Origin: Pseudobdellovibrionaceae bacterium
Lineage (GTDB): Bacteria; Bdellovibrionota; Bdellovibrionia; Bdellovibrionales; UBA1609
Length of the DNA stretch: 64,000 bases
Direction of reading: 5' to 3'
Assembly: GCA_023954155.1 (NCBI GenBank)
Contig: JAMLIO010000003.1
Location: 124,001-188,000 of the forward strand
Of the stretch, positions 43,666-53,277 are shown one piece after another. Every line of letters starts with the position of its first letter. Position 1 is the stretch's first letter. The notes under the pieces are model-generated. The model was not told the origin of the DNA and did not search any database. It was given only the letters and a program-made list of their open reading frames with translations. A program made the position numbers and the translations under genes.

Positions 43666-44307
43666 ATGTCTGAAACTTTAGAAAAATTAAATACTATGCG
43701 TTCTCCCTTTAAATTACCTGAGCTGCCTTATGCCACAAACGCTCTTGAAGCATGTGTAGACGAAGCCACAATGAAAATTCACCATAGTTTACACCACCAA
43801 GCTTATGTGAATAACCTTAACGCCGCTATCGACAATGAAGACATTGATATGATGAGCCTGCTAAAGAACATCTCTTCACGTGGTAATGCAGTAAGAAACA
43901 ATGGCGGTGGTCACTGGAATCATAGCTTCTTTTGGACTGTGATGACCAACAAAGACGACAACAAGCAGATTCCAGCAGATTTAAAAAAAGAAATTGAAAG
44001 TACTTTTGGTTCTTTTGAAAAATTCCAAGAGGCTTTTGAAAAAGCAGGAGCCACACAATTTGGATCAGGCTGGGCTTGGTTGATTCGTAATAGCAGCGGA
44101 AAACTAGAAGTCACTTCTACTCCTAACCAAGATAATCCTCTAATGGATGTCGCCGCAGTGAAAGGCACACCTATTTTAGGCGTAGACGTTTGGGAGCACG
44201 CTTACTATCTCAAATATCAAAACAAACGCGCAGACTATTTGAAAAACTTTTGGAAAGTAGTGAACTGGAAACAAGTCGCTCAATACGATGCTGAAGCCAA
44301 AGGCTAA
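43666..44307 (+). CDS. sodA: Superoxide dismutase, Mn-type
   Basis: The 213-residue enzyme converts superoxide to peroxide and oxygen. Metal ligands are His39 (MKIHHSLHHQAY), His86 (GGHWNHSFFW), Asp174 and His178 (DVWEHAYY). The Gly before HWNH and Gln155 in TPNQDNPLMD are the pattern of manganese enzymes rather than iron ones. An extra N-terminal segment of about 14 residues precedes FKLPELPYA; there is no signal peptide, so the protein is cytoplasmic. ATG at 43666 follows AGGAGGTC. A strong terminator follows. Confidence 0.95.
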   Translation: MSETLEKLNTMRSPFKLPELPYATNALEACVDEATMKIHHSLHHQAYVNNLNAAIDNEDIDMMSLLKNISSRGNAVRNNGGGHWNHSFFWTVMTNKDDNKQIPADLKKEIESTFGSFEKFQEAFEKAGATQFGSGWAWLIRNSSGKLEVTSTPNQDNPLMDVAAVKGTPILGVDVWEHAYYLKYQNKRADYLKNFWKVVNWKQVAQYDAEAKG

Positions 44308-44329
44308 AATTTAATTATTGATTTGATCA

Positions 44330-44359
44330 GGGATTTGCTCGGCGCAAGTCCCTTTTTTT
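44330..44359 (+). terminator. Rho-independent terminator after sodA
   Basis: A 9-bp stem (GGGATTTGC/GCAAGTCCC, one G-U pair, loop TCGGC) followed by T7. It overlaps the very end of the convergent nqrM gene. Confidence 0.9.
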
Positions 44360-44564
44360 ATACTTTTTGTTTCTTCTCTAAAGCGCTGATATCTTGACAA
44401 GACACAGGGGCACCGCAAGCACAAGGCTTAGCCTTCTCACCCATAACTGTATTTAAACCGCCACAAGAACCTTTTATAGGTTTATTGCTAAAGATCACTC
44501 CTAAAGCCAAGGCAAACACTCCTAAAGAAAACACTAATAAAGTGACTAGAAAATATGTAAGCAT
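44358..44564 (-). CDS. nqrM: Na+-NQR maturation factor NqrM
   Basis: NqrM delivers iron for the metal centre held between NqrD and NqrE. The 68-residue protein has one N-terminal transmembrane helix (about 4-25) and four cysteines, C34, C48, C50 and C56, in GSCGGLN and KPCACGAPVSC, the DUF539 arrangement. It is the last gene of the nqr operon, 12 bases after apbE, which is the known location in Na+-NQR bacteria. Confidence 0.92.
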   Translation of the reverse strand: MLTYFLVTLLVFSLGVFALALGVIFSNKPIKGSCGGLNTVMGEKAKPCACGAPVSCQDISALEKKQKV

Positions 44565-44576
44565 TGTTACCTCCCT

Positions 44577-45719
44577 TTATGGGTTTTGATCTGCCTTATT
44601 TAAAACACCACCACTCAGTTCTGTAAAGCGTTTTGTGGCTTTTGTAAGCAACTTCACATCAGCCGCAACCTCTGCTTCCTCGCCTGCATCATCTTTTGTG
44701 GTAGGCTTCTTCGCTGCGGGTGGAGCAATGATGAAGTAGGCAGCTATATTACTCTTTTCGGCATATTGTAGACCAAGTTTAGGCCCCATCGCCATAAGTG
44801 CCGTAGCTAATCCATCTGCTTTCATACAAGACGAATCTAAAACCGTCACCGAAAGCAAACCATGGGGAACAGGACGTCCCGTTCTGGTATTGATAGTGTG
44901 TGAATAAAATTTATCACCCTCTTCAAAAAAGTTGCGGTAAGAGCCTGATGTTGCAATCGAATAGTCTTTAAGGGGAAACTTCAACTGTATTCCCCCTCTT
45001 TGACCCTGCACAGGTTTTTCAATGGCCACCACCCAAGGTTCGCCACTGGCTTTAGCTCCTCGAACTTTAATCTCACCACCAATTTCTACCAAGTGATTCA
45101 CTAAACCTTTTAAAGTTAAAAGTTCCGAAACTTTATCTACAGCAAAACCCTTCGCAGTTGCTGAAAGATCCAAGCGAACTCTTCTGTCTGTCTTTTCCAG
45201 CAACCACTTCTCATTGTCAGCAGGCTTTAGACGAACTCGGCCATACCCTACATACTTCAAAACCGCATTGATTTCACTTTGGCTGGGGGCTTTTGCTTTT
45301 CTGACTCCAGGTCCAAAACCCCACAAGTTCACCAGTGGTCCTACTGTTGGATCAAAAAAACCTTGAGTGTCTTGAGCTAGTTCTAAAGAATAATTTAAGA
45401 CTTGCGCAAACCATGAACTGATATACATCGGTTTATCTTCATAAGTGTGATTGACTCGGCCAATTTCAGAACTTGAAAGGTAGGTCGACATCTGTCTGTT
45501 GATCTCTTTGAGCAAATCATCCACTTCTTGTTGTAATAAAGCATGGTCTACTTTGATATCAGGTTCAGCCTTAATAGAGTAATGTGTGCCCATTGTTGGG
45601 CCTTCCAAATGGATAGGCTTATCTTTACAAGCTTGCAGTACTAACAAGATCAAAACAAAAACAGGGACTCTGGTTAAGAGGTCCCTGTAATTCAAAAAAG
45701 CACTTACTGACTTTTTCAT
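44577..45719 (-). CDS. apbE: FAD:protein FMN transferase ApbE
   Basis: ApbE attaches FMN through a phosphoester to Thr residues in NqrB and NqrC. The 380-residue protein has a lipoprotein-type signal (hydrophobic VFVLILLVLQAC, Cys31). Its conserved blocks are GPTMGTHYSIKA, MSTYLSSSEIGRVN, FDPTVGPLVNLWGFGP, LDLSATAKGFAVDKV, VEIGGEIKVRGA, TSGSYRNFFEEG, SHTINTRTGRPV and ADGLATALMAMG. A polar C-terminal tail is extra. Its start overlaps the nqrF stop by one base (TAATG). It acts at the outer face of the inner membrane. Confidence 0.95.
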   Translation of the reverse strand: MKKSVSAFLNYRDLLTRVPVFVLILLVLQACKDKPIHLEGPTMGTHYSIKAEPDIKVDHALLQQEVDDLLKEINRQMSTYLSSSEIGRVNHTYEDKPMYISSWFAQVLNYSLELAQDTQGFFDPTVGPLVNLWGFGPGVRKAKAPSQSEINAVLKYVGYGRVRLKPADNEKWLLEKTDRRVRLDLSATAKGFAVDKVSELLTLKGLVNHLVEIGGEIKVRGAKASGEPWVVAIEKPVQGQRGGIQLKFPLKDYSIATSGSYRNFFEEGDKFYSHTINTRTGRPVPHGLLSVTVLDSSCMKADGLATALMAMGPKLGLQYAEKSNIAAYFIIAPPAAKKPTTKDDAGEEAEVAADVKLLTKATKRFTELSGGVLNKADQNP

Positions 45720-46942
45720 TAGCCACCGAAATCGTCTAGCATGATGTCTTCGCGTTCAACTCCTAGGTCTAATAACATATTGATCACACTTTGGTTCATG
45801 ATTGGGGGACCACACAAGTAGTACTCACAATCTTCTGGGTTAGGATGATTTTTCAAATATTGCTCGAAGAGCACATTATGAATAAACCCTTTGTAGCCCG
45901 TCCAGTTGTCTTCAGGCTGAGCATCAGACAGTGCCACATACCATTTGAAGTTTTCGTTCTCTGCTTGAATGGCATCAAAATCTTCCACATAAAACATTTC
46001 TCTTTTTGAACGAGCCCCATACCAGAATGTCGCTTTACGTTTAGTTTTAATACGACGGAACTGATCAAAAATATGAGAACGCATAGGAGCCATACCCGCG
46101 CCACCACCGATAAAGACCATCTCTTTATCCGTATCACGAGCAAAGAACTCACCAAATGGCCCAGAAATGATCACATCATCACCTGGCTTTAAATCAAAAA
46201 TATAAGACGACATAATTCCAGGAGGAACATTGGGTTTATTTGGTGGAGGAGTGGCAATACGCACGTTAAGCATGATAATGCCTTTTTCTTCTGGATAGTT
46301 GGCCATAGAATAGGCTCTTACTGTTTCTTCAGACACATTTGATTTATACTGCCATAAATTAAATCTGTCCCAGTCACCACGGTATTCCTCTTCCACATCA
46401 AAACTCTTAAAGTCGATGTTTAATCCTGCAGGTCTTTCGATTTGAATAAATCCGCCTGCACGGAAAGGTACAGATTCACCAGCAGGCAGATCAAGCACAA
46501 GTTCTTTAATAAAAGTGGCCACGTTGTGGTTAGAGCGAACTTTACAGTTCCACTTTTTCACACCAAAGACCTCTTCAGGAACTTCGATTTTCATATTTTG
46601 TTTTACTGTCACTTGGCAGGAAAGACGAGTGCCTTCACGAGCTTCACGCTTATTGATGTGTGACGTTTCAGTTTCTAAGATGTCACCGCCACCTTCAAAA
46701 ACTTTAACTTTACATTGAGCGCAAGTTCCACCACCACCACACGCACTTGAAACGTACAGCTTGTTATCCGCCAATGTATTTAGAAGCTTTGATCCTGATT
46801 TTACAACCAGATCTTTTTCTCCATTAACGTTAATCGTGACGGGACCTGAGGCCACCAATCTTGATTTGGCAGCTAGAATGATCCCCACCAAAGCGAGAAT
46901 CACGACCGTAAACATTGCTACACCTAAAATGATCAATTCCAT
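45719..46942 (-). CDS. nqrF: Na+-translocating NADH:quinone reductase subunit F
   Basis: NqrF is the NADH-oxidising entry subunit. The 407-residue protein has an N-terminal transmembrane anchor (about 3-24) and a 2Fe-2S ferredoxin domain with C68, C74, C77 and C109 ([13 protein letters not shown]...LSC). A ferredoxin-reductase module follows, with FAD site RAYSMANYP and NADH site [15 protein letters not shown], ending in LDDFGG. Length is normal. Confidence 0.96.
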   Translation of the reverse strand: MELIILGVAMFTVVILALVGIILAAKSRLVASGPVTINVNGEKDLVVKSGSKLLNTLADNKLYVSSACGGGGTCAQCKVKVFEGGGDILETETSHINKREAREGTRLSCQVTVKQNMKIEVPEEVFGVKKWNCKVRSNHNVATFIKELVLDLPAGESVPFRAGGFIQIERPAGLNIDFKSFDVEEEYRGDWDRFNLWQYKSNVSEETVRAYSMANYPEEKGIIMLNVRIATPPPNKPNVPPGIMSSYIFDLKPGDDVIISGPFGEFFARDTDKEMVFIGGGAGMAPMRSHIFDQFRRIKTKRKATFWYGARSKREMFYVEDFDAIQAENENFKWYVALSDAQPEDNWTGYKGFIHNVLFEQYLKNHPNPEDCEYYLCGPPIMNQSVINMLLDLGVEREDIMLDDFGG

Positions 46943-46969
46943 GTTTTATCCTTAAATGCTCGTCTCAAA

Positions 46970-47581
46970 TTAAAGTTGAATTCCTGAGAATGATAAAAAT
47001 CCAAGTGCCATCAAACCCACAATAATAAACGTAATTCCCAAACCTCTTAAACCAGGAGGGATATCCGAGTATTTTAATTTTTCACGAATACCGGCCAAAG
47101 CCACAATAGCAAGCGCCCAGCCAAAGCCCGATCCTACACCATACACTACAGATTCAGCAAAAGTGTAATCTCTTTCCACCATGAAAAGAGAGCCCCCCAT
47201 AATAGCACAGTTCACTGTAATTAAAGGCAAGAAGATGCCTAAGGCATTATAGAGAGCAGGAAAGTATTTATCTAAAGTCATCTCTAGGATTTGTACCACA
47301 GCTGCAATCAACCCAATATAACATATGAATCCCAGAAAGCTTAAATCAACTCCTTCAACGCCAGCCCACTTCAAAGCATCCTCACGTAAAAGATAATTAT
47401 ACATAAGATTGTTCAACGGCACCGTTAAAGCTTGAACTACAATAACAGCGATACCTAGCCCCATAGCCGTTTTAACTTTTTTAGAAACAGCAAGAAAAGT
47501 ACACATTCCCAAAAAGAAGGCTAATGCCATGTTCTCGATAAAAACTGATTTTATAAATAATGATAAATAATGCTCTAACAT
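46970..47581 (-). CDS. nqrE: Na+-translocating NADH:quinone reductase subunit E
   Basis: A 203-residue, six-helix membrane subunit. Together with NqrD it holds the intramembrane iron centre; conserved cysteines are in [14 protein letters not shown] and [12 protein letters not shown]. It opens [25 protein letters not shown], which is diagnostic. It lies 9 bases after nqrD and 27 before nqrF. Confidence 0.96.
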   Translation of the reverse strand: MLEHYLSLFIKSVFIENMALAFFLGMCTFLAVSKKVKTAMGLGIAVIVVQALTVPLNNLMYNYLLREDALKWAGVEGVDLSFLGFICYIGLIAAVVQILEMTLDKYFPALYNALGIFLPLITVNCAIMGGSLFMVERDYTFAESVVYGVGSGFGWALAIVALAGIREKLKYSDIPPGLRGLGITFIIVGLMALGFLSFSGIQL

Positions 47582-47590
47582 GTCTTACCT

Positions 47591-48211
47591 CTATGCCTCT
47601 TCAATTTGATCGGTCTTCCAAGTTCTTAAAGCCCAAATCAAAAGTCCAATGATAAAAAACGCACTTGGAGCAAGCAGCAACATACCATTGGGCTCATACC
47701 AACCACCATCTTTAGCAAGCTTAAGCACTGTGTATCCTAATAATTTTCCACTACCAAAAATTTCACGGAAAAAAGCCACAATGATAAGGATCAAGCTGTA
47801 TCCCAGCCCGTTTCCAAACCCATCTAGAAAGCTCATGATAGGCGGATTCTTCATTGCATACCCTTCTGCTCTTCCCATCACAATACAGTTTGTGATGATC
47901 AAGCCGACAAAGACTGACATCTCTTTTGCTAAACTGTAAGCATAGGCTTTTAAAATTTGATCTGTCACAATCACTAAAGAGGCAATGATGGCCATCTGAA
48001 CAATAATACGAATACTAGAAGGAATATAATTTCTGATTAAACTCACAAAAAAACTAGAAAAGGCTGTCACTAAGGTCACAGCAACACTCATGACCAGTGC
48101 CTTATCCATTTTTGTGGTCACAGCAAGTGCCGAACAGATTCCTAAGATTTGTAATGCAATTGGGTTATTTGCAAATAGAGGTTCAAATAAAACCTTTTTA
48201 ATTTTTTCCAT
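47591..48211 (-). CDS. nqrD: Na+-translocating NADH:quinone reductase subunit D
   Basis: A 206-residue, six-helix membrane subunit, pseudo-symmetric to NqrE. Key segments are [30 protein letters not shown] (Cys at the metal site) and [17 protein letters not shown] (second Cys), plus [14 protein letters not shown]. Its ATG overlaps the nqrC stop by one base, implying coupling. Confidence 0.96.
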   Translation of the reverse strand: MEKIKKVLFEPLFANNPIALQILGICSALAVTTKMDKALVMSVAVTLVTAFSSFFVSLIRNYIPSSIRIIVQMAIIASLVIVTDQILKAYAYSLAKEMSVFVGLIITNCIVMGRAEGYAMKNPPIMSFLDGFGNGLGYSLILIIVAFFREIFGSGKLLGYTVLKLAKDGGWYEPNGMLLLAPSAFFIIGLLIWALRTWKTDQIEEA

Positions 48212-49029
48212 TATGCACCTTCCTCCATGCTTGCTGACTCTTCTTTATGCTCTGAATGATCCGCACCCGTAGATAATTTCTTAAGAAATGGACCAAAGCC
48301 ATCTGGTCCCAACCAATAACGAAGCATATTGGTTACCCCATTACTGGTGATCGTCGCGCCAGACAGGCCATCTACCTTGTAATCCGCTTGAGGAGTGGAC
48401 TCTGACACTGCTCCTTTAACAACCTTCACTTCCACATTGAAGTTGTTATCAAAGACTTTTTTTCCAATCCATAACTCTTTCCATTTTGGATTGTCGATTT
48501 CACCACCCAACCCAGGCGTTTCTCCATGAGAATAAAAGCCCAAGCCTTTAATTGTTTGTGCATCCGAAGATAAAGCCAAGAAACCATACATCGTTGACCA
48601 CAAACCTTTTCCATATACAGGAAGCACAACCATTTCTACTTGATCGTCTTTGATATATTTATAGACTGGAGCAAACTTAGAACGTGTCTTAATCCCAGAT
48701 ACATCTTTCTCTGCAGGGATGAACATACCCATTTCAGGATCTTTGGTGGCTTTAGCCTGATCAAAGGTCTCTGGGTTGATGTCCGTCACCTCACCCGTAG
48801 CTAAGTCTATCACTTCAGCTTTGATTTGCGTGTAAGCCTCTTCAATCTCTGCCTTAGTAACGGGTTCATGAATTAAACCTGATGCCAAAAGCAAATTCTT
48901 CTTCACATCTAGTTCTTTATTGATATCTTGCATAGGTTTTAAAAGTACCGCAGCACCTGACACCAAAACCGAACACACTACACATAGTATCGTTGCGACT
49001 ACTAAGGTTTTTATTGCTTCATTGTCCAT
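48211..49029 (-). CDS. nqrC: Na+-translocating NADH:quinone reductase subunit C
   Basis: The 272-residue subunit has one N-terminal helix (about 8-30) and a periplasmic domain carrying covalent FMN at the Thr of [13 protein letters not shown] (Thr226). Other family blocks are [13 protein letters not shown] and [17 protein letters not shown] charged C-terminal tail ([16 protein letters not shown]) is slightly longer than usual. It overlaps nqrB by 11 bases. Confidence 0.95.
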   Translation of the reverse strand: MDNEAIKTLVVATILCVVCSVLVSGAAVLLKPMQDINKELDVKKNLLLASGLIHEPVTKAEIEEAYTQIKAEVIDLATGEVTDINPETFDQAKATKDPEMGMFIPAEKDVSGIKTRSKFAPVYKYIKDDQVEMVVLPVYGKGLWSTMYGFLALSSDAQTIKGLGFYSHGETPGLGGEIDNPKWKELWIGKKVFDNNFNVEVKVVKGAVSESTPQADYKVDGLSGATITSNGVTNMLRYWLGPDGFGPFLKKLSTGADHSEHKEESASMEEGA

Positions 49030-50224
49030 ACTTTAACTTCCGTCTTCTAATGTTGGCATTTATAACAAAATAATCAATCAATGGGGCAAACACGTTACCA
49101 AACAGAATGGCAAGCATCACACCCTCAGGGAAAGCAGGATTCACCACACGAATGATGATCGCCACAAACCCAATCAGTGCACCATAGAAATACTGCCCTA
49201 CCTGAGTCATAGACGCACTCACTGGATCGGTAGCCATAAAGACACACCCAAAAGCAAAACCACCCAAAACAAAATGCCATACTGGAGGCACCGCAAAGAG
49301 CGGGTTCGTATCGCTACCGATGAAGTTGAATAAGAGTACTGTCGCCGCTGCCATTAAAGTCATACTGAGCATGATTCTCCAAGAACCAATGCCTGTTGCA
49401 ATCAACACTAAGGCTCCAAATAAACACAGCAATGTCGAAGTCTCGCCCATAGACCCAGGCATCAAACCCATAAAGGCTTCAGTCCAAGAGTAAGTCACCG
49501 CTGACATTCCCTCTAACGCAATTGCACCTAAGGGTGTTGCCCCAGAAAATCCGTCAGCAGCTGTCCAAACCAAATCCCCAGAGATTTGTGCAGGGTAAGC
49601 AAAGAATAAAAACGCACGAGCCGTTAAAGCAGGGTTTAAGAAGTTCTTTCCTGTTCCACCAAAAACTTCTTTTCCCAAAACCACTCCAAAGCTGATACCA
49701 ATAGCGACCTGCCAAAGAGGAATCGTAGGTGGTAGAATCAGCGGAAATAACATCCCCGTCACTAAAAATCCTTCATTGATTTCATGCTTACGTACAGTGG
49801 CAAATATAGCTTCCCAAAAACCCCCAACTAAGTTGGTTACCAGAAAGACGGGCAGGAAGTAAAGGGCACCCAAAACTATGGAACCTAAAACAGAAGATGA
49901 GCTGACCATAAATCCAAGGGCGTGAAAGATATCTCCTCTCCACCCTAAAATTGTATCTTTACTCATACCTTCTAAGGCCAACTGAGATTGGTACCCTGTA
50001 TTGTACATGGCCCAAAACATGATGGGTGTTAAGGCCATCGCCACAGTGATCATTGTCCTTTTTAGATCAATGCCATCGCGAACATGAACTTCACCAGAAC
50101 TCACATCTGGTGGAGTGTACAAAAAAGTATCTATCATTTCGTACATGGGGTAAAACTTTTCTAGTTTTCCTCCCTTTACGAAGTGCTTGTGCTGATTATC
50201 AAGAAAGTTTCTTACAAATTTCAT
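49019..50224 (-). CDS. nqrB: Na+-translocating NADH:quinone reductase subunit B
   Basis: The 401-residue subunit has about ten helices and is the main Na+-translocating part. Covalent FMN is expected at Thr230 in [11 protein letters not shown]; riboflavin and quinone sites are near [34 protein letters not shown] and the [21 protein letters not shown] ending are conserved. It begins directly at the nqrA stop with no gap. Confidence 0.96.
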   Translation of the reverse strand: MKFVRNFLDNQHKHFVKGGKLEKFYPMYEMIDTFLYTPPDVSSGEVHVRDGIDLKRTMITVAMALTPIMFWAMYNTGYQSQLALEGMSKDTILGWRGDIFHALGFMVSSSSVLGSIVLGALYFLPVFLVTNLVGGFWEAIFATVRKHEINEGFLVTGMLFPLILPPTIPLWQVAIGISFGVVLGKEVFGGTGKNFLNPALTARAFLFFAYPAQISGDLVWTAADGFSGATPLGAIALEGMSAVTYSWTEAFMGLMPGSMGETSTLLCLFGALVLIATGIGSWRIMLSMTLMAAATVLLFNFIGSDTNPLFAVPPVWHFVLGGFAFGCVFMATDPVSASMTQVGQYFYGALIGFVAIIIRVVNPAFPEGVMLAILFGNVFAPLIDYFVINANIRRRKLKYGQ

Positions 50225-51577
50225 CTAGCCATCCTTCTCAATGATATTCAAATTTTCTCTTAATACGGGTCCAAAATCTGTCTTGCCCACATCCACAAAT
50301 GTTAATAGTGCCAAGTCTTCTTCTGCCAGCTCTAGGCAACCCAAGTCTTGTGACATATCTGTATCTTTAGACACCAATGAACGCACTAGCTGTGTGGCAA
50401 GAATATTTAAAGGCATCACACGCTCGTAAGAACCAATGGGAACGATGGCACGGTGTGAACCGTTTTGATTTGAAGTGAACGCAAATTTCTTAAGTGGCAA
50501 TAATTTAGAAACATAGATTCTTTTCACAGAAAACTTATTAAAACCAGGAGATTGCCATCCTAAAAGTTCGCGGGTGGCATCTTCTGCAATCGCAGACACT
50601 TGGTTGTAGTACCTGCCCATATAGCACACTTCTGGTGTAGATTTTCTGCCATTAAATACAGAACCCGCAATCACACGCACTGGTCCTTCTTTTAGTTCTC
50701 CACTGATAATGTCATCAAGATGAGAGCCTCGTCTGATTTTAACAACCTTTGGAGATTGAACCATGGGACCCGCAAGCGAAATCACTTTTTCTAAATCTAG
50801 CTTTCCTGTTTTAAATAAAGCTCCAATAGAGATCACATCCTGATAGTTGATGTGCCACACGGCTTTGTTAGGATTTACTGGATCGACAAAGTGAATATGA
50901 GTCCCTGGATTTCCTGCAGGGTGTGGACCCGCAAACTCTACCTTCTCAAGAGACTTCACAGAAGGAACCGCAATTTGAGATTGGTCCTTCACACATAGAT
51001 ACACTTTTCCTGAAGTCAGTTTGCTTAGAGCCAACGCTCCTGCTTCAAAGTCTTCTTTGCGTGCATTCACAATATCCGTTGGATCTAATGCCAAGGGGTT
51101 CGTATCAATAGCTGTGATAAAAATAGAACGAGGAGTTGAATCTATCGCGGGAATCTTTTCATAAGGGCGTTGTCTTAAGGCTGTCCATTCCCCTGACTCT
51201 ACTAGCAAGGCTCTGATTTGCTCTGCTGTGAGTTCTGCAACTGATTTTCCCAAATAGTTTTTAAATTGAACTTGTTCTTCAGTGGCAGCAACATCCACAA
51301 TGATGGCTTGAAAAGCACGCCTCTCGCCTCTACGAATCTCTTTGACGACACCTGCGGCAGGCGAAGTGTAAACCACGCCCACATTCTTTTTACATTCAAA
51401 AAGAGGTTGGCCTATCTTTACAGTGTCGCCTTCTTTGACCAGCATAGTCGGCTTCATCCCAATATAGTCCAAGCCCACTATGGCTACTTGCTTTGTTGTC
51501 TTGGTTCCTTCGATCTTCTGAGAGCTTAACCCACCCATGATAGGTAAATCCAAACCCTTACGAATTTTAAATTTCAT
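50225..51577 (-). CDS. nqrA: Na+-translocating NADH:quinone reductase subunit A
   Basis: NqrA is the peripheral cytoplasmic subunit near the quinone site. The 450-residue protein starts MKFKIRKGLDLPIMG and includes VGLDYIGMKPTMLVKEGDTVKIGQPLFE (the barrel-sandwich domain), FAGPHPAGNPGTHIHFVDPV and CLELAEEDLALLTFVDVGKTDFGPVLR. ATG at 51577 follows AGGTGG; the longer frame to 51646 is not supported. It is the first gene of nqrABCDEF-apbE-nqrM. Confidence 0.96.
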   Translation of the reverse strand: MKFKIRKGLDLPIMGGLSSQKIEGTKTTKQVAIVGLDYIGMKPTMLVKEGDTVKIGQPLFECKKNVGVVYTSPAAGVVKEIRRGERRAFQAIIVDVAATEEQVQFKNYLGKSVAELTAEQIRALLVESGEWTALRQRPYEKIPAIDSTPRSIFITAIDTNPLALDPTDIVNARKEDFEAGALALSKLTSGKVYLCVKDQSQIAVPSVKSLEKVEFAGPHPAGNPGTHIHFVDPVNPNKAVWHINYQDVISIGALFKTGKLDLEKVISLAGPMVQSPKVVKIRRGSHLDDIISGELKEGPVRVIAGSVFNGRKSTPEVCYMGRYYNQVSAIAEDATRELLGWQSPGFNKFSVKRIYVSKLLPLKKFAFTSNQNGSHRAIVPIGSYERVMPLNILATQLVRSLVSKDTDMSQDLGCLELAEEDLALLTFVDVGKTDFGPVLRENLNIIEKDG

Positions 51578-51840
51578 GCTTGACCACCTGAAATAATTTA
51601 TAAAATCACTGACCTTGGCATTTGTACTAAAGAACCTCAAAATCATTAAGTCTTAAGTAATAATGCTAAAGGCTATCAATATTGCAAACGAAGAGATAAT
51701 ACGCTCAAGAATTACGAATAGCCAGAGGCTCACGCTCACAAACAATGCACAGTGTTGTATCTGTAACCATAATATCTAAATGATATTGCTCGAAGATGCT
51801 GCTTTATGGTAACTGCTAGGCAGAAAGTACGGGGGTATCC

Positions 51841-52101
51841 ATGAAGTCTTTATTGTTAACTTTAATTTTGTCTGTTTTTTCAGCAGGAGTTTTTACTCCA
51901 GCCGCTTTTGCTATTGATGACGAGGTTCCTCCTGGAATCAAAATTGACTACGTGTCTTGGTGTGAGGGTGACGCGATCAAAACACGTGATGAAGATGGCC
52001 AAGCTTATACAGAATTTGACTGTTACGATGCTGACCGCAGATGTATAGAAACCACAGTCAAAAAAAATGACTGGTACGTTGTCACAGCGACTTGTAAATA
52101 A
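51841..52101 (+). CDS. Unknown small secreted protein with four cysteines
   Basis: An 86-residue protein with a signal peptide (cleavage near AFA-ID). The short mature domain has cysteines at WCEGD, FDCYDADRRC and TATC-K, the last just before the C-terminus, consistent with two disulfides. No family is recognised. GGGGGT lies upstream of ATG. It is divergent from nqrA and has a terminator-like hairpin about 80 bases downstream. Confidence 0.7.
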   Translation: MKSLLLTLILSVFSAGVFTPAAFAIDDEVPPGIKIDYVSWCEGDAIKTRDEDGQAYTEFDCYDADRRCIETTVKKNDWYVVTATCK

Positions 52102-52417
52102 TCTGTCAAACCCTTACCTAGCTTTTTGAACACAAAAAATGTGGGGTGCTTTACACTTCACAGACCAAAAGAGCACTCAACCCCCATATCACAACGTGTA
52201 TGGGGTTGTTTATTTTTTTCGCAGGCCTTATACTGCGTTTATGTATAAGATTGATCTGGCCCTTTTTAAATATGTTGCAGAGACTCCTAAGAGCATCTCT
52301 ATCCGCAACGCCTTAACGAGTCCATTGCACTCGCGATAAGCCAAAGTTTACAAAATCTCACTACAAAATTTCACCGACAACACAAAGCACACCCAACCCC
52401 CTAACAGAGAGGTTCAA
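52102..52417. other. Intergenic region before rnk-like gene
   Basis: A 316-base region. It holds the terminator at 52179-52219 and then a leader of about 200 bases. In the leader, TTGC-AGAGA...TCTCT-(4)-GCAA at about 52275-52310 could fold as a stem with an internal bulge. A short frame at 52139-52339 runs through the terminator and is not believable as a gene. Confidence 0.35.
52179..52219 (+). terminator. Terminator-like hairpin after 51841-52101
   Basis: AACCCCCATA pairs with TATGGGGTT (one bulged C, loop about 10) and is followed by a T-rich tract GTTTATTTTTTT. It is the probable end of the small secreted gene transcript. Confidence 0.75.
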
Positions 52418-52792
52418 ATGAAAACAGAAAAACCAAAACTCGTCTTATGCCAAAAGGACTTTGATCAGATCATGTCCCTTATGTCTGTCAATGCCACAGA
52501 AGCTATGGAGCTTTTAGAAGAAGAGATCAGTGACGCACAAGTCATCGAAGGCGATGCTTCGCCCGAAAATCGCGTCGGGTTAAATACAACTGTAGAAATT
52601 TTAGATTTAGATAAAGACACCAAAAGCTCATTTCAGTTGGTTCTTCCCAAAGATGCCAATGCAGATGAAGGCATGGTGTCCATTCTGACTCCTATGGGTA
52701 TGGCTGTGATTGGACTGGCCGTGGGGCAGGAATACAAGTGGCCTATGCCCAATGGGAATATCAAAAATTTCAAAATTTTAAGTGTAAAGTAA
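52418..52792 (+). CDS. rnk: Rnk-like GreA/GreB C-terminal-domain protein
   Basis: The 124-residue protein has a short helical N-terminus and the FKBP-like C-terminal domain of GreA/GreB. It contains VGLNTTVEILDLDKDTKSSFQLVLPKDANADEGMVSILTPMGMAVIGLAVGQ and PMPNGNIKNFKIL. Without the long Gre coiled coil it fits Rnk, which binds RNA polymerase near the secondary channel. GAGAGG precedes ATG. Single gene, convergent with the DUF3299 gene (2-base gap). Confidence 0.88.
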   Translation: MKTEKPKLVLCQKDFDQIMSLMSVNATEAMELLEEEISDAQVIEGDASPENRVGLNTTVEILDLDKDTKSSFQLVLPKDANADEGMVSILTPMGMAVIGLAVGQEYKWPMPNGNIKNFKILSVK

Positions 52793-52794
52793 AA

Positions 52795-53274
52795 CTAACG
52801 CCTTCGTCTTGGAGGCACATACTTTTCCATCTCAGCATCCACCATTTTAAAAGAGGACTGACCGTGGATGCTGGTTGAAGTTTCAATCTTTAAGATGCCT
52901 GTCACCCATGAAGGATTATGCACCTGTCGCATTGGCAAAGTACTTTTAAGATGCACATGCACAATCAAGTTCGGTGGCGGTGGCGGGACATGTATGCAGG
53001 CTTGAGCGTTAGGCACTAATAAAAATTCATTGAGCACGCTGTAATTATCAGTCAGTGGCACCACAAACCCTGGCATTTTGACCATTTTATTATGTAAACG
53101 CTTTAACTCTCTCGGAGCATCTCCTGTTTTATAATCCAATTTACTTAACAGATACCAATCTATCTCTACAGGTTTATCGCTTGCACCCTCATTCCACAGG
53201 TTCATTGCAAAAAAACCTACGGCTATAAGCAGTAGGACACCCGTAAGACTCAGAACTCTTCGTTTTTTTGTCAT
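52795..53274 (-). CDS. DUF3299 membrane-anchored protein
   Basis: The 159-residue protein has one N-terminal anchor (about 8-26) and a periplasmic DUF3299 domain: WYLLSKLDYKTGDAPRELKRLHNKMVKMPGFVVPL, FLLVPNAQACIHVPPPPPNLIVHV, GILKIETSTS. The CIHVPPPPPN block is the family hallmark. DUF3299 genes commonly accompany the FtsX-like ABC transporter and a DUF2796/ZrgA gene, as here. It lies 3 bases after the permease stop and is the last gene of this operon. Its role in metal handling is inferred from context. Confidence 0.87.
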   Translation of the reverse strand: MTKKRRVLSLTGVLLLIAVGFFAMNLWNEGASDKPVEIDWYLLSKLDYKTGDAPRELKRLHNKMVKMPGFVVPLTDNYSVLNEFLLVPNAQACIHVPPPPPNLIVHVHLKSTLPMRQVHNPSWVTGILKIETSTSIHGQSSFKMVDAEMEKYVPPRRRR

Positions 53275-53277
53275 GAG

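Noticed and set aside
52139-52339. A 66-codon plus-strand frame downstream of the small secreted gene
   Set aside because: It runs through the hairpin terminator, has no ribosome binding site and no coding character.
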